Assembly (NCBI GenBank): GCA_003342815.1
Contig: PTEX01000003.1
Coordinates: forward strand, 4,643,562 to 4,707,561
Length of the DNA stretch: 64,000 nucleotides
Source: Eudromia elegans
Taxonomy: Eukaryota > Chordata > Aves > Tinamiformes > Tinamidae
Direction: 5' to 3'
Within the stretch, counting starts at the first letter, position 1; each line of letters begins with the position of its first letter. Below, one piece after another: positions 13,387 to 26,600 of the stretch. The notes below the pieces were generated by a model. It saw only the letters and a list, made by a program, of their open reading frames with translations. It did no database searches and had not been told where the DNA came from. The position numbers were made by a program, and so were the translations under genes.

Positions 13387-14323
13387 ACCAATAGAAAATG
13401 AATTAATTTTAATTATCAAATCTTTATTTTTCACCTGCATAATGTTGATTTTGAAAAAAAAATCAAGATAGAAGTTATTATACTGATATGATATAGTATC
13501 ACATAGGAGCATAGTTTATTTATATTATATATAAACAATTTTTTACTAAGTTTTTGGTGCCTTATATTTTTATGCACGTTTCTCTCTCCCATTCTTCTGG
13601 AACATTATTATGCCCCTTTGCTGACCTTTGGTCAGTCACTGAAGCCGAATAACTGGCTAACTAGGGCCAAATCTGCACCACGGAGATTTGCTGTTAATGA
13701 TTTTCAAACACCTTGATTCCCTGAGGAGAACCAACCTTGTCAGGTCTACATTTTTACTCTGCATTTACGTGGCTGGTACACAAGCTTAAAATATATTTTT
13801 GCGAAAGCTTTGGGAGCTGCTTTAAAATGCCATGACCTGCTGTAGCTCAGTGAAGAACCTGCTCTGATGTAGACCAGGAGAGCCAGTACCTGCACATCCA
13901 CAGCAGAAACCAAGGTTGGGGATTCGGAAATGCTGCCCTCTGGGTTAGGAGGTTTAGTTTGATGAGAATTCATCACAGCGAGGAAGCTACACACATTGTA
14001 CATCGAAGGGAATGGAGGAAATGGGGTTTCTCCCAGTTTGCTGGCAGAAGGTCCCTTCTCTTGCAGGTGACATTCCTGCCCTCTCCACAGCCAAACTGCC
14101 ACCTCACACCTGGACAAGAGTCAGCAGCCGCACACAAGCAACTCTCTATTTTCTATAGCTCAGTGTCCCTTACTGTCCCTGCAGATATTTGCGTCATTTC
14201 TTAACTTCAGCTCCCGCTAAATAATTTGTAACACCAAATTCCAAACGTCCACTATGGAAAGGGAAAGATGCTCTTGCAACCCATATTGGAAATTGATCTA
14301 AAATAGTTTGGGAGGATGGGGGT

Positions 14324-14345
14324 GTTTGTTTGTTTGTTTGTTTGT
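14324..14345. repeat. (GTTT)n microsatellite
   Basis: About five copies of the tetranucleotide GTTT. Simple repeat. Confidence 0.9.
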
Positions 14346-17300
14346 AAGAGAAAAATTTCAGTAAGTCCTAAGTTTTGCACTTTTTCCAAGAAGCATTTTT
14401 TTTTGCAGTCTGGAGCATATGATCATACTGCAAGTTAAGAACACTTCTGACTAACCTAGGAGGTGAAATTCGGATTTCCCTCTTCAAACCATCCTCTTCT
14501 GAGCTATGCTTTCTCTCAGTGAACACCTTTTTTGCGAGTTTAGCTGCGGACAGAAACAAGCAATAACTCAAGAAAATACAGGCAGACAAATCTTTGGGGT
14601 GCGTTTACACCTCCTGTCATCAGAAGGCAGTCCTCTGGCTTAGGTGTTTTTAAAAACGGACGGGGAGAAGTCTAAGCAATCTTGCCATCTAGGTCCTGAC
14701 ATTCGGGCTTGGCTTCTCCAGAACACCTGGTGATGCTCATGTAGGAAGCAGTAAGAGATTCATCCACATACAAAACACCCCAGCCCCGTTAGAGCCCCTC
14801 TCTTCTTGCACACCAAGGCTGTAGTAGGCAGCAAACATGATGATGCTTTCTTGCTTCACTGACAACTCAGTGTAATTCAAACCATGCTTTATGTTGCTGG
14901 AGAGTAGCCCTAACTGTCAAACTGGAAGCAAAAAATTCAGGGTCCCTCCTACTATCGTCCTAAGATACACCAAATTATGATGAATTCCAAATCTCTGACA
15001 ATAAAAAATATAAACATATAAAAAATTTCCCTTTGTCACACCCATGGGTGTCATAGCTATAGCGTTTTTCCCCTACAGATAGGCTGGGAGTTGGATTGCT
15101 TCCCAAGTCCCTTCTCAAACAAACTGCAGGATCTTTGCCCAGGTGACATGTGAGGTGGTTTTGGCAGCTCTTTGGCCCCACAGCTGCAGTGCAGTTGCAT
15201 ATATCACTGAGGCAAAGCGAGATCCCTCACCCAAGGAGCACAACTCTTACACTGCCTGTTTTAAGCTAGCAAAACACAAGCAGAGATTCTGGCAGACCCC
15301 AACAAAATGCTCTAGAGACAGGAACTACAATTGTGTAAATAAACCAAACCAAAACAACCCCCAAAGAGGTAACATTCGCAGAAAACACGTGCAGTCACTG
15401 GGAAGCCACCCGCTGCCCCCATGCAGCTTTGCTTGGTCTGGCAAGTCCACGCCAGCAAGACCTGCTGGCGGTGCTGGAGGGTGCGATGCTGATGAGTAAT
15501 TCAGGAGCAATGGGGCAGGCCAGGCACAGGACACGGCTGCAGAATTACTCTTTAGGTAGAGTTCTCTCTGATGTAGCTTCTTCCAAATGAAGGGTTGGAC
15601 AGATTAGCCCCGCACCTGAAATGCATTAATGTTTGCTTTCTGAACAGAAAACAATAAAGTTCCACGTAGGAACGTACGTAAAGTAGCACAGAAAAAGGTT
15701 TCTTCTAGGTATTTGTATCACTGAGCACTGCTACCTCCTTGGCACCCGCTGCCCACATCCCGCAGGGCTGAACTTTCTGACTGAACGGCAGGCTGGTTGG
15801 TGCAGGCAGGGAGCAGAGCAGAGCCCGAGCTTCTGCACGGGGCAGCGCCGCCGTGAGGACCCAGCGCTGCGCCCGCAGAGCGCTGCCTCCTTCCAGGGCA
15901 GGCGTGCTGCCGCGGGATGCGGGATTACAAACCACTGGGACTCAGGAACCGAGTTTCTTATACTGACGACCTGATGGGGAGTGATTTTGCTTGGGAGGAA
16001 AGCCAGGGCTGCCTCCGCGCTAGGTGCCAGCCTGGGACACGGCAATTCCTTCTACAGAGCACAAGGCCTCCAGGGAAAGCGCAGGCGGCCTCTCAGCAGC
16101 AACAGCTCCAGCCTTTGCTCCTCCCTGGGCAGGAGGAGCTGCGGTACCTGCTTAGGAGGGAAATGGTTGCTTCTCTCCAGACCCTTCTGCCAGGTTCAGG
16201 AACTCCAGTGAGGATCTGGAAAAAGGGACCTGGTACAAGACTGCACTTCTCAAGAGCATCTGCCACACTCCTACACAGAAGCAACTGAAGCAACACGTAA
16301 AGCAACTCATCGAATGAAGGATTTAATACTGGGTTCCTAAGATTTCTTCAGTCCCAAGAGACTCAGGAATTAAAAAAGCCACAAATCTTGCTCTCAAAAA
16401 TTCATTATGTAGCACCGTACAATAAAATACAGGATGCTGTTATACAATCGAGCATCTGGGGAGAAGATTAACTCTGATTAAAAAAAAAAGTCTTGGAAGA
16501 AAAAGCTATTTAATAGAAAAAGGATGATGATGGCAGAGGAAACTACTGGATTTGTGCAGTTGATTCAAGTTGGATGCTGTTAGGAAGTATTCTTTTACCA
16601 AGCAGTACAATCAGAAATATTTCACATTCAAACCTCATTCATCCCAAGAGATGCTGAGTACAAAGCTCTCAATAATTTCTCAGCAAGGAAAACAACATCT
16701 TTGCAGAGAGAGGACTAAAATGACCAGGAACATTCAGAAATTTTTTTTTTTTAAGAATATTGAAGAAAAAAACAAAATCAGAGAAGCCACGCAGTAGAGT
16801 AACATGATATACGTGGAGAAAAACCTCCATAGGTGCCGCTGACCCCATATTGCAGTGGCAGCTGGGGCCAAGAGCGGAGATGTCTCTTGGGGCACAAGAA
16901 AGGTAACGCCAAGCAAAGAGCAGAGCAGAAAAGTGCTGTGGCTGGGCTGGAGATAACACCCATACAAGCATAACCCATGTAAGTAAAGCCCATAATAAGC
17001 AATAACCCGTGCAAGGACTCCCTCTGTCCTTGTTTGGAAAGCTGCCCTCCCACCACATAGTCACTTCAAAGCTCGGTCTCGACACTCGCTGACAGCATTT
17101 CCACGCTACAGCTCTGTGTCAGCGCTTTGGAGTGCTCCTGCTCAGCTGGTCTGCAGCGTATTGACCACCAAGACTGCTTCTGTGCGGGACAGGGCGCTCG
17201 TTTTTGCCAATACCCTTGTGGAGGCCCTCAGGAGTGAGTGTCCACTGTTACAGGACTTGTCCAAGCAAACTTCCCTCACACTGCTGCTATTACAGAAAAA

Positions 17301-17524
17301 CGGGAAACGTGGTCTCAGGAGGGGACGTACCACTTGGCAGACACATGAGGCAGAGATAGCAGCGACACACCACGACCAAAGCTCCCTGTCAGCAAGCTGA
17401 CGGCACATCGGCTGTTCCCACGGGCAGCAGCTTGCAGAAGCAAGAAGTCACTTATCTCACAGTTCTATCGAGTTAAGACACTAAAGAAAAACAGTAGCAA
17501 TTTAAAACTTATTTTAAGAATATT

Positions 17525-17653
17525 TTAATATGTTTTTTTCCAAGATCTAATATACAAATACAATGGTAATAATGTATTTTTCTTGTGCAAGCTTGGATGA
17601 AATATATTGAAGTCCACCTTCTGTATGCTACTTAAATAATCCTCTAAAGCAAC
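17525..17653 (-). CDS. NDUFAF6: NDUFAF6 coding exon 9 with stop
   Basis: Codes residues 285-326, [20 protein letters not shown] to SWKKTY, then TAA at 17527-17525. Acceptor TTTTCTAG. The C terminus aligns with human to the last residue. Confidence 0.95.
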   Translation of the reverse strand, partial: VALEDYLSSIQKVDFNIFHPSLHKKNTLLPLYLYIRSWKKTY

Positions 17654-20600
17654 CTAGAAAAGAAAAAATGATTAGTCTATATGGTACACACAAGTAATTA
17701 GACATTATGGCAGAACACAATATATGAAACTGAATCACAGACTGCAAAACAGCCTGCCAATTTGCCTGCTGTAGTAAGTGGTGGTGTGAGTTTCCTGTCC
17801 TAATGGAGGAAAGGCCAGGTTCATTAAGAGAAGCATTATCTTTTATTAAACCAACCGACAAATGATAAAATCAACAGCTCCATACATATCTCCTGAAGAG
17901 CATTACGACTATCAGAAGCTGTAAGTATGACATCCTCCCAACAAACTAGACACGTCAAGCACTACTTAACACGGCTTAATTTGATATTCTGCTCTTGTCA
18001 AACACATCAGCACAGACCGCAGGGTGCCACACTCACCGTACAGAGAAAAGCAGGATATGCCTTCCCAGGAACTTTCTTACGGAAAGACCTAGCCTGGAAG
18101 AAAACAGGGTGAGGTGAGAGAAAAAAATATATACCTATTAAGACAATTTAGCATTTCACATATATATATTAAGATGGCCAAAGGCATTAGAATACATTAC
18201 AAGTTTCACTCTCTAAAGTTTGATATACTGACACTATAATTTTCAATTACATACAGGCCAGTACCATCTCTCCATGTATGGAGCAATAATTACACAGAAA
18301 GTGCATAGTAATGGGAAAGGTCTGTAAAATTCAGTCTTATAGTTGACAAAATCACATAAACTGGCCTCCCTTCTCTCTGCAAAATTCCGAGCTGCAGTTA
18401 TTTTTAATAAATAGGATTTATCTTTTCCTTTTAAACACCATATAACTCTTCACCCTGATACTGAAGTGGTGGAAGACCAGAAACGCACTCCCCTGCACTC
18501 ATCTGGTTCCTCCAGTCTCAGTCTGGAGAGCTCAGTCATCCTCCTTTTACATTTTTGGGACTCTGGACGGGTGTCAGTGCCCCAGATCCTCACAATCTGC
18601 ATGTGAGCAGAGGCTAAACCGCAGCCGAGACAAATCTCTGAATGTAGGTACAATTCAGCTGCATCTAACACAGAACCGAAGCAAAGCTGCTGTAACACTC
18701 AGTAATAAATGAACTCCTTTTGTATGGCCTTTTCCTATAGATATAAAAACACACATAGAAAAGGCCTTAAGAATACTGGTGAGTATGCATGAGTTTCTTT
18801 TCTATGGATCTCTCCAGACAACTGAGGAAACTGGGCTAAACATTCACCAGGATGGACACAGCACTTTGTTATACGATTTATTCTATTAAAATACAAAATT
18901 CCTGAGGAAAACTGCCATCTTCACTAGGTTACTTTGCCCTCTGCTGGTCAGAGGCTGGGGTAGCAGGAAGAGCTGAGCCCACCTCAAACTCTTCTTGCAA
19001 GACCAAGAGCCGGATTAGCACAAAATGCTTCTCAAAATATCCCTCAGTCATGATTAGAGGGTTAGGTTTCCTCCGACTCTGAGGACGGGCTGAGGGCTGT
19101 GATCCCCCATCCGCTGGAAAGCACTTGGTTTGTGTCAGAACCTGCGATTCTTAAAACCTCTCTGAAGAGTTAGCACTAACCCTACCCTGTAATCCCAACC
19201 TAGACAGAGCACAAGCGGCCGGACAGGCTCCCAGGCTAAACAACCCAGAGATTTTTGGCAGAATTACAGAAGCAGCCAATGTACCCAGGCCACCGCAATC
19301 GCCTCAACGCTCAAAATATCCAGAGTCTTTTGCTTCCTGAAGATGACTATTGCATCCTTTATGGAAAAAGAAAAGCTTCTGTATCCTTGCATTAAAAAAA
19401 CCATCTGATTAAGGAGACACATACTGTGCTCCTGCTGCTAGTTACTGCCAGTACAAGTGGCCTGGACTTCTGCAGGGATCCTCCACTATCCGGGATTCTT
19501 CCTGGGTAAGGACGGATGTTGGAAGCCAGTGTGGTTCTTAAGAGTATTTTTTCTTTCCTTATTTTTAAAAGATGACAGGGCAACCCAGTGAGCACACTTT
19601 TAAAAAGTGCCAAATTCAACATTCAAGTCGAATAGAACGCTAACGCCACCAGAATCTGGTTTCCTTGTATTTATATTTTTCTGAATAGTGTTCAATTACT
19701 TGATCCCATTTCATATTTTCCATAGGACCCTCCCAGCACATAGCCTGGGCAGGGCTCTGGGAACGCACTGGGAAGGGCTAAGGAGGATTCTAATTTTTCT
19801 GTTTGGAGGTTGAGCAGCTTGTAGGGGAGTCAGGGGCCACAGGACTTAGCACAGTCTCAGGACCAAAGTACCTGAAAAGCCCTAAAGAAATGACCTCTCT
19901 GTCCCAGATTTGCCATGCAATGGGCAACAGCATTTTAAACAGCAGGATGGTCAATACATATTACTCATTTTCTGTGCCTACCAACTCAATAGGAGACATT
20001 TCAGGCCAGACACTTGGCATTTTTGTAAACCGCAAGAACAACCAAAATCAATAGTTTTGTACACTGTGATTGCAGGAAGAGGAGTTGGGGGGAAAAAAAG
20101 AAAAAAGGAATAAAAAAAAAAAAAAAAAAAAGGGAAACAAAAAGAGTTTTAGCTTGAACTTCAAAGAGTTAGTGGTCCCTTTTAACCTTGCATTCTCTTC
20201 ATTTTGGTTCCCTAGCTCTAAAAATGGTTTTCCTCCCTGAACATGAGACAACAAAACTAAGATACATCAGGCTAAACAACAAGAACATCAAAGGAATGTA
20301 TAAAATGCAAATTCTACACAGTTTGCATCAAAAATAAAGCCTGAGGCTACATATTTTTCTGCAAAGAATAAAAATACTAATCAACTAACCACTGACTAAA
20401 TAAAACATGGAGCCTTTATTTTACTTTCATAAAAGCAAAGATGGGCTTATCTAGCTATACTGCAGAGCACACTATGTGATCATGCATAATACTGTAATTG
20501 ACATACAGATATATACAAATATTATGGGTATGGTGTAGATACATAATGACAAAATCATCTCTGCCTAAGTGGTATATTGTCCAACCACTTTTATTTAGTA

Positions 20601-23600
20601 AAGCATTGCTGAAGAAGCACAGTTCTGATTCTGAACTATATACCAACAAGCAATGCAAAGCAAAGCTATAATAAAAGTATAAGGAGGAGAACTATGCAGG
20701 TCTTCCAGACAAAGCCTTTCCCAATTCACGTTGCTCTGTGCCAGGAGAGGAACAAACAACTGAAAACCCCGTTCCCAATGCAGCTCGGGACAGGCCTGGC
20801 TGTGCTGGGGAAGGACCCCCCTCCCCACGCACGGGTCTGTCATGTAAAGGAGAGCCCCCTGCACCCTCGGCAGCTCCTTGGGCAGAGGTGCTCTCCCTAG
20901 TTTCCATTCTCACCCCCACACATGTCTCCTTCAGGCTGCTCCTGACAACAGCATTTGTGCACATGCAACTGGACCTGGCTGCAGGTGAGCACATGCAGAT
21001 AAATAAACATTCACGGGGAATAAATACTTTGAGGTTCTGTGGCTCTTTTTGAATTTTAACCTCTTTCTCAAAATAATTAAAGGTAATATTTCAAGTAAAG
21101 TGTGAAACTATAAGCCTTCTAACAACACGGCATCACAATTTCCTGTAAGGAATAACATTAGTTTAACTTATTTAAAAAGAAAAAAAAAAGGAAGAAAAAA
21201 AATAGAGAAAAGGAGTCTCACGTGTTCTAGATGAACGTGTGCCTGGCTGGCAATATCATAAATCACATCTCTCACATTCTTCTCTTGTCTGCCTCTTATG
21301 AAATCCTCTTGTGAAACTCCATGCTAGACATGGGGAGGAAAATCAAAACAAAAACAGAAACCCTCAAAAAATATCAAGTTTCCATTCTAGCTTTGCAAAA
21401 GCAAGAAATGCTCCACACCTGTCCCAGCAAGGAAACTGCTAACGAGGCTGAAATAGCCCCTTGTTGGTCATTTGGAAAGAAACTCAAACGCACGGTTTGT
21501 ACTGACTATGTTTGCACGCACAGGTTCCCAAGAGACTTCGTGGTCTGCTAGATCAACCGAGTTTCATTTTAAAGTTTGGGCAATTTAGATCAGTTTACAC
21601 AGATGCTCAGTTTTAAAAAACATAATCCAGGCAGTGACATTAGGCAGAATAGAGTCAACGAGAGTTAACAAAGCAGCCAGGCTGGCTCATGAAGCCATAA
21701 CCACGGGCCTGGCATGCACCACCCCATTCCACCAGGCTTGCAAAGAACAGTGTATTTTTTTGGACAGTGACCAACGTAGAAGAGGATATGGCATATTCAA
21801 AATTGCTTCTGTTACTGCAATGAAGGAGCATATGCTTACAGCTGCTGGTGTAAAAGAAAAGGCCAGAACATTATGGAAAGGTAGCAAAGAAAAATTTGAG
21901 AAGCTTACTCATAGCAGTATTTCTTAGGGGGCTTCCTTATGGCAAAAAGGAAAAATAAAGCCCCTTTTCCATAAATGTATGTCTATACATTTTATAGATA
22001 AAATGCTACTAGATTTAATGTAAAACAATAAAAATAAATACAGTTTTCCACAGGTCACTCCTCTTCCAAGAGATACAAAACATTAAAATTGTGACAAGGG
22101 CTAGATTACTGTGGAACAACAGAAACAGTTACAGGAACAAGTAAAAAATGTTCTGTCTCTGAGCTGAAAGGTGCTGAAAGACAGTCAGAAACACTATACT
22201 ACTAAAATCCAGACATCCTTTCTCTTACCAACATACAAATATCCATGGGAAGAAAGACCTTCCGTCTTGTGCTGTGATAAGGAGTTGCTCTTAAACAGGT
22301 AACTATGCCTTGTGCTTTCCCAATGTGACTGGCTGCATGGTCTGCATGGATGTCCCTCACACCTACAATTTCAGAAACAACAGGTTCAGATATACAGGCT
22401 CTCAGGCTGTTCTGTCACGGCGTCATGTAATTCTACTCATTCAACGAATCAAGAGAGCACAGTACTAAGCCTATTAAGTAATGAAACCCAGGAATCGGTG
22501 AGAACGAAGTTGCACTGCTGTTTTTAGGAGAGATGGTCACTCGAATGTCTCTGCAGTTTGTGTGTAAGGAAGCTAAAATAGCACAAGAGGTTCAGTTTCC
22601 TCACAGCTCATGTTTGCTAAGCCAAATATTCTAGAGAAGATAACTGATGGGGAACATCAAGAAAACGGCTGTGTTCAATTAACTTTTTGGTATCGGTGGA
22701 AGAAGACACAGAAGTTCTATGCTTAATATGCAGCGAAGGAGAGTTTTGTTTAGATATTTGAACTTTTATACTTAAGAAAAGTTAAACATAACAATAGACT
22801 GCCTAGAAAGTCTGGAGTCTGCATAACAGATTTTTCAAGAAACTGATGTGATTTGTATCAGGAAGGACCCAAGCAAAACTGGTCTTTCTCAAAACTGAAG
22901 ATATTTCCCAGAATGGAAGACAGGTATTTCTTACTGCCCTAAATTTCAATGACCAGACATTGAGAAAGACACTTTAACCATTTTACCAAATTCCCACTGG
23001 GAGAGCAAACATCCAATGTTATAGCAGGTTCTCTTCCTTGTTTCTGTCTAAGAAGAATGTGCTCCACATACAGCTGTCTTCACAATGTTTCTTTTTATTG
23101 TTTAGCCTCAGCACTAGCCTCCACAAGGCTACTCTGACAAGCAAGAGGAAAACCCTAATGTGACAATAATACCACAATTAAACACTACTAGTACTACAGT
23201 ACTACCAGTACTAGTACTACAGTACTGCTACTTCCCACTTCTCTTTTACACCTGAAATAACACACAGAATAATTTCATGATGCAACACCCACCAAAAAAG
23301 TTGTCCTTGTCTTACCATAAATGAAGAGATCTTTATATTAGACATACTTTGCATATCGATTCTAAACCACAAAGATCATACTGTCTTTGTTGCTTTCTTT
23401 CTTACTACTGGATTGTTGATAGTTAATCTACTTTTAGGAAGAGAGGTTTCACACCCAAATTTGCATCACCAACAAGGGCTGAGAAAACAACTGCTGCAAG
23501 GTAACAAGTGAGCACCACTGCAACACAAAACGAGAACTGCAGAACAGCTACAGATTTTTGGTTCTGCTGAGCGGAACACTCAGAAAAGACACTGCAGAGC

Positions 23601-26600
23601 TATGTAATAGGAGCAAAAGAGAAAGCAGAACATGAAGACACAAACAGAAGAGTAGTAGGAAATCACGCTTCGGTGAACTTTCCACCAAAGTACATACTCA
23701 TAGCATAGCTGAAAAAAAAGAATAAAATCCAGATTTCTGGTTGAATGTTCAGAAGATATTTGAATATTACCTAAGACAACTTCTCTTAAAATTAAACTTC
23801 TATGAAAGAAGATGATTTTATTTTTAAACCCTCGCAGTAATAAACATCATAGCAGTACTAATGACTGAGCCATCAGTAAAACTAAAAAAGGGGAAGCCAC
23901 CTACCAAGCATTTCCAAGGTGAGGTACAAGAGTGCACTCTGAGTGTTCTCAGCGTATTTTTCAAGTTCCTGGATGTTACGGTATGGTCTATCATCCAAAT
24001 TTTTCTCCTGCAATTTTAACACAGAGTTGCAATAAAAGATTCTAGTAAAAGGTAAGTATGACTGTTATTTGTAGAGATTTATAATAATGGGTTAGGCTGA
24101 GCTGATTAAAACAGATCAAAACTAAGGTAAGATAGAAAGAATATAAACAGATAGAAATGGTCATTAAGGCTTAATTAGCATGTCTGGCATAACCAAAATG
24201 CTGCATGCAGCTGCAAACAAGTCTGGTTAATGCATCTATTTTAACTTTTTGTTATAACAAGAAGAATTTAAAAAAAAAACAAAAAAAAAAACCCAAAAAA
24301 AAACCCAAACACAACACACATAGCCAAAACACAGCACTGGTATGGTATTCTTACACTGAGGTTACAGTGGGTTGCCAATGCTGATATATGGTTAGCAGCT
24401 GAAGCAGAGAGACACTTAGATAAACAGGAATGTATTTTCAAAACATGCAGTAAAAATCTATTTATGAAATACACATATGGACTTTGAAATCACATGCAAA
24501 TATCTCCAAAAATCTAACACCCTTCATCATTCTTCGTGTCCTAGTGAGTTTTGTGGCTAAAATATATCGGTCTTAAGATAAATAAATAATAAATTGATTA
24601 ATTAATTAATTTTAAAAAATACCTCTAGTCTTTCACAGCAACGACACACAAGCAATTGACACTCAATTTTCCCAAGACGTAGCAGCTTCATGAGATGCTA
24701 GTTTGGCAGGAAAGCTGACTAGAAGTTCCCACGCTCACTCCTGCCCTCATGCCACAACTGATAGCAGGATAACTGCAGAAGGGAAATTTTTCCTCTCATT
24801 TTTCCCCCAAGGAGCAGTTACTGTAAAACTCATATCATTTCAATGCCCTGCTTCACAGGATTTCTTAGTAAGAACTTTCCAGCCACAACAAGCAGTAACA
24901 GCATATGGTGGAAAGGTCCAGGCAGAGCATTTCATTTTATTGATTTTATAGCCACTACTCATCACAATGGAAGAATATTTAGGTACAAAATTAACATGGT
25001 AACAGAAAAATATGAGGAAGAATAAAATTATGTAAATGGATGGAATAGGACTGGAACAGCAAAAAGAGACCAAACAGATGCATTTTGTATGTTTTTAAGT
25101 ATGATAGTACATATGATTTGCACGTTTTAATTTCTATTTCTAATAAGATGTAATTTTCCAAAATTCCTATTTGAAAAAGAGTTGCATGTGTAGGCCTATT
25201 TAATTTCATATGATGTAACTTCCCTCACAAATGCACAGAAAGTTGTCTAAATACAACTTAAAATGGATTTCCTCAAGAGGTAACCATTTTACAGCAGAAA
25301 TAAAGGCGAGCAAAAGCAAACATGCACATAAACATATCAGTTACCAGAGCAGGGAATAAAGAAGATACAGACTGACAAGTTACATCCTTTCTAAATCAAA
25401 AATAAACAAAAGCTTTTTATTTGCTATTTTGGTCAAAAAGAGCATAAACCATGCATTAGAGTACTAAAGGAGAATTAAAAGGAAATATAATTCTTACACA
25501 GAAATAGAAAAATTTATTCCTTAACCTATAATCCTAAACACACATATATAAAATTAAGGAGAAAAATCAACTATGACAAAAAAAACAAAATCCCACTTTG
25601 GTGGCTGATACTTACTCTTTCATCAATAATCTTCATGATCCACATTTTAGTTAGGTTATGTCTCTTGACAGCCTGAAAATAAAACACCCATGTTACTGCT
25701 TAGAAAGTGATGGCAGTCCTGCATGCTGAAGGCTTAAATATAGTTTAGACAATCCTTTTCTTACAAGGACTGTATTCACTGGGTTAAATCAAAGGGGCAT
25801 GCCAGGGGAAAAAGAAAATCTTCAAAATTCAAATTTTTTTTTATATATTACAAGTGTTGCAGACAAGCTGAAATCTTGAGCATTAAGATATCTAAACACA
25901 CTCATTTCTTTAAAAATATTTTGAAAGCAACTCATTCTATCATGGAGTCATTATTTCCCACAAAATATTTGCAAATCACTATGTTTGCTTTCCAAAGAGC
26001 TTCCTCCAGAGCCAAGCAATAAAAAGAAAGAATTCCCATGTAAAATGTAAGAGAATGCCCGTAAATTCTAACAATATGCACTCTAAAAACAACACTCTAA
26101 CAATATCATGCATGATTTTGTTTTAAAAAAGTTATCCTATAGTATCTCATACTCATCTACTTAGCTTTTGACTCTTCTCATATTTGACTTCCTTCCCGCA
26201 CCACTTGATTCAAATAACTTATCATAAATCCTTTTAACCCTCATTCAAAGTCACCTCAAATTTTGCAGACCAAACTATCAGCAAGGGTACAAACACACAC
26301 TTGAATATTCACAACAAAATTTAAGACTTTTCAAAGTCCTAGTTTTTATAACTCACTTCTTTATAACTCTACTTCTTCTTCATATCCAATATATTTGTAC
26401 ATTTTTCTTCACATTTTGCAAGAATAGATTTCAACAAATTCTGCTTGAGCAACTACTCAGTGTGTGAAAAGGCAAAATCTAATGTTAGAGATAGAGATGT
26501 CAGCTTTCCTTCTCCCTTGCTCAACTTAAGCATTGTTTTGTAAACACAGTCCTTGACAGAAAGTTCCCCAGAAAGTGAAGAAATAAGCACAAAATTGAGT

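Larger units (their letters stand above)
13136..17524. other. Intergenic stretch / NDUFAF6 3' flank
   Basis: No gene is recognisable between the CpG island and the NDUFAF6 stop codon. The right part should hold the NDUFAF6 3' UTR on the minus strand. I found no AATAAA on that strand in the first kilobase. ATTAAA variants lie at 17529-17524 (overlapping the stop), 16514-16509 and 16327-16322. The stretch at 13200-13560 is AT-rich. Confidence 0.5.

Noticed and set aside
13422-13429. AATAAA on the minus strand as the NDUFAF6 poly-A signal
   Set aside because: It lies about 4 kb past the stop codon in AT-rich DNA beside the next CpG island; nearer ATTAAA variants are equally possible and none can be preferred without transcripts.
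23185-23230. Palindromic AGTACT/ACTAGT-rich repeat resembling an array
   Set aside because: It is a short degenerate low-complexity patch; there are no regular spacers, so it is not a CRISPR-like array or an operator cluster.
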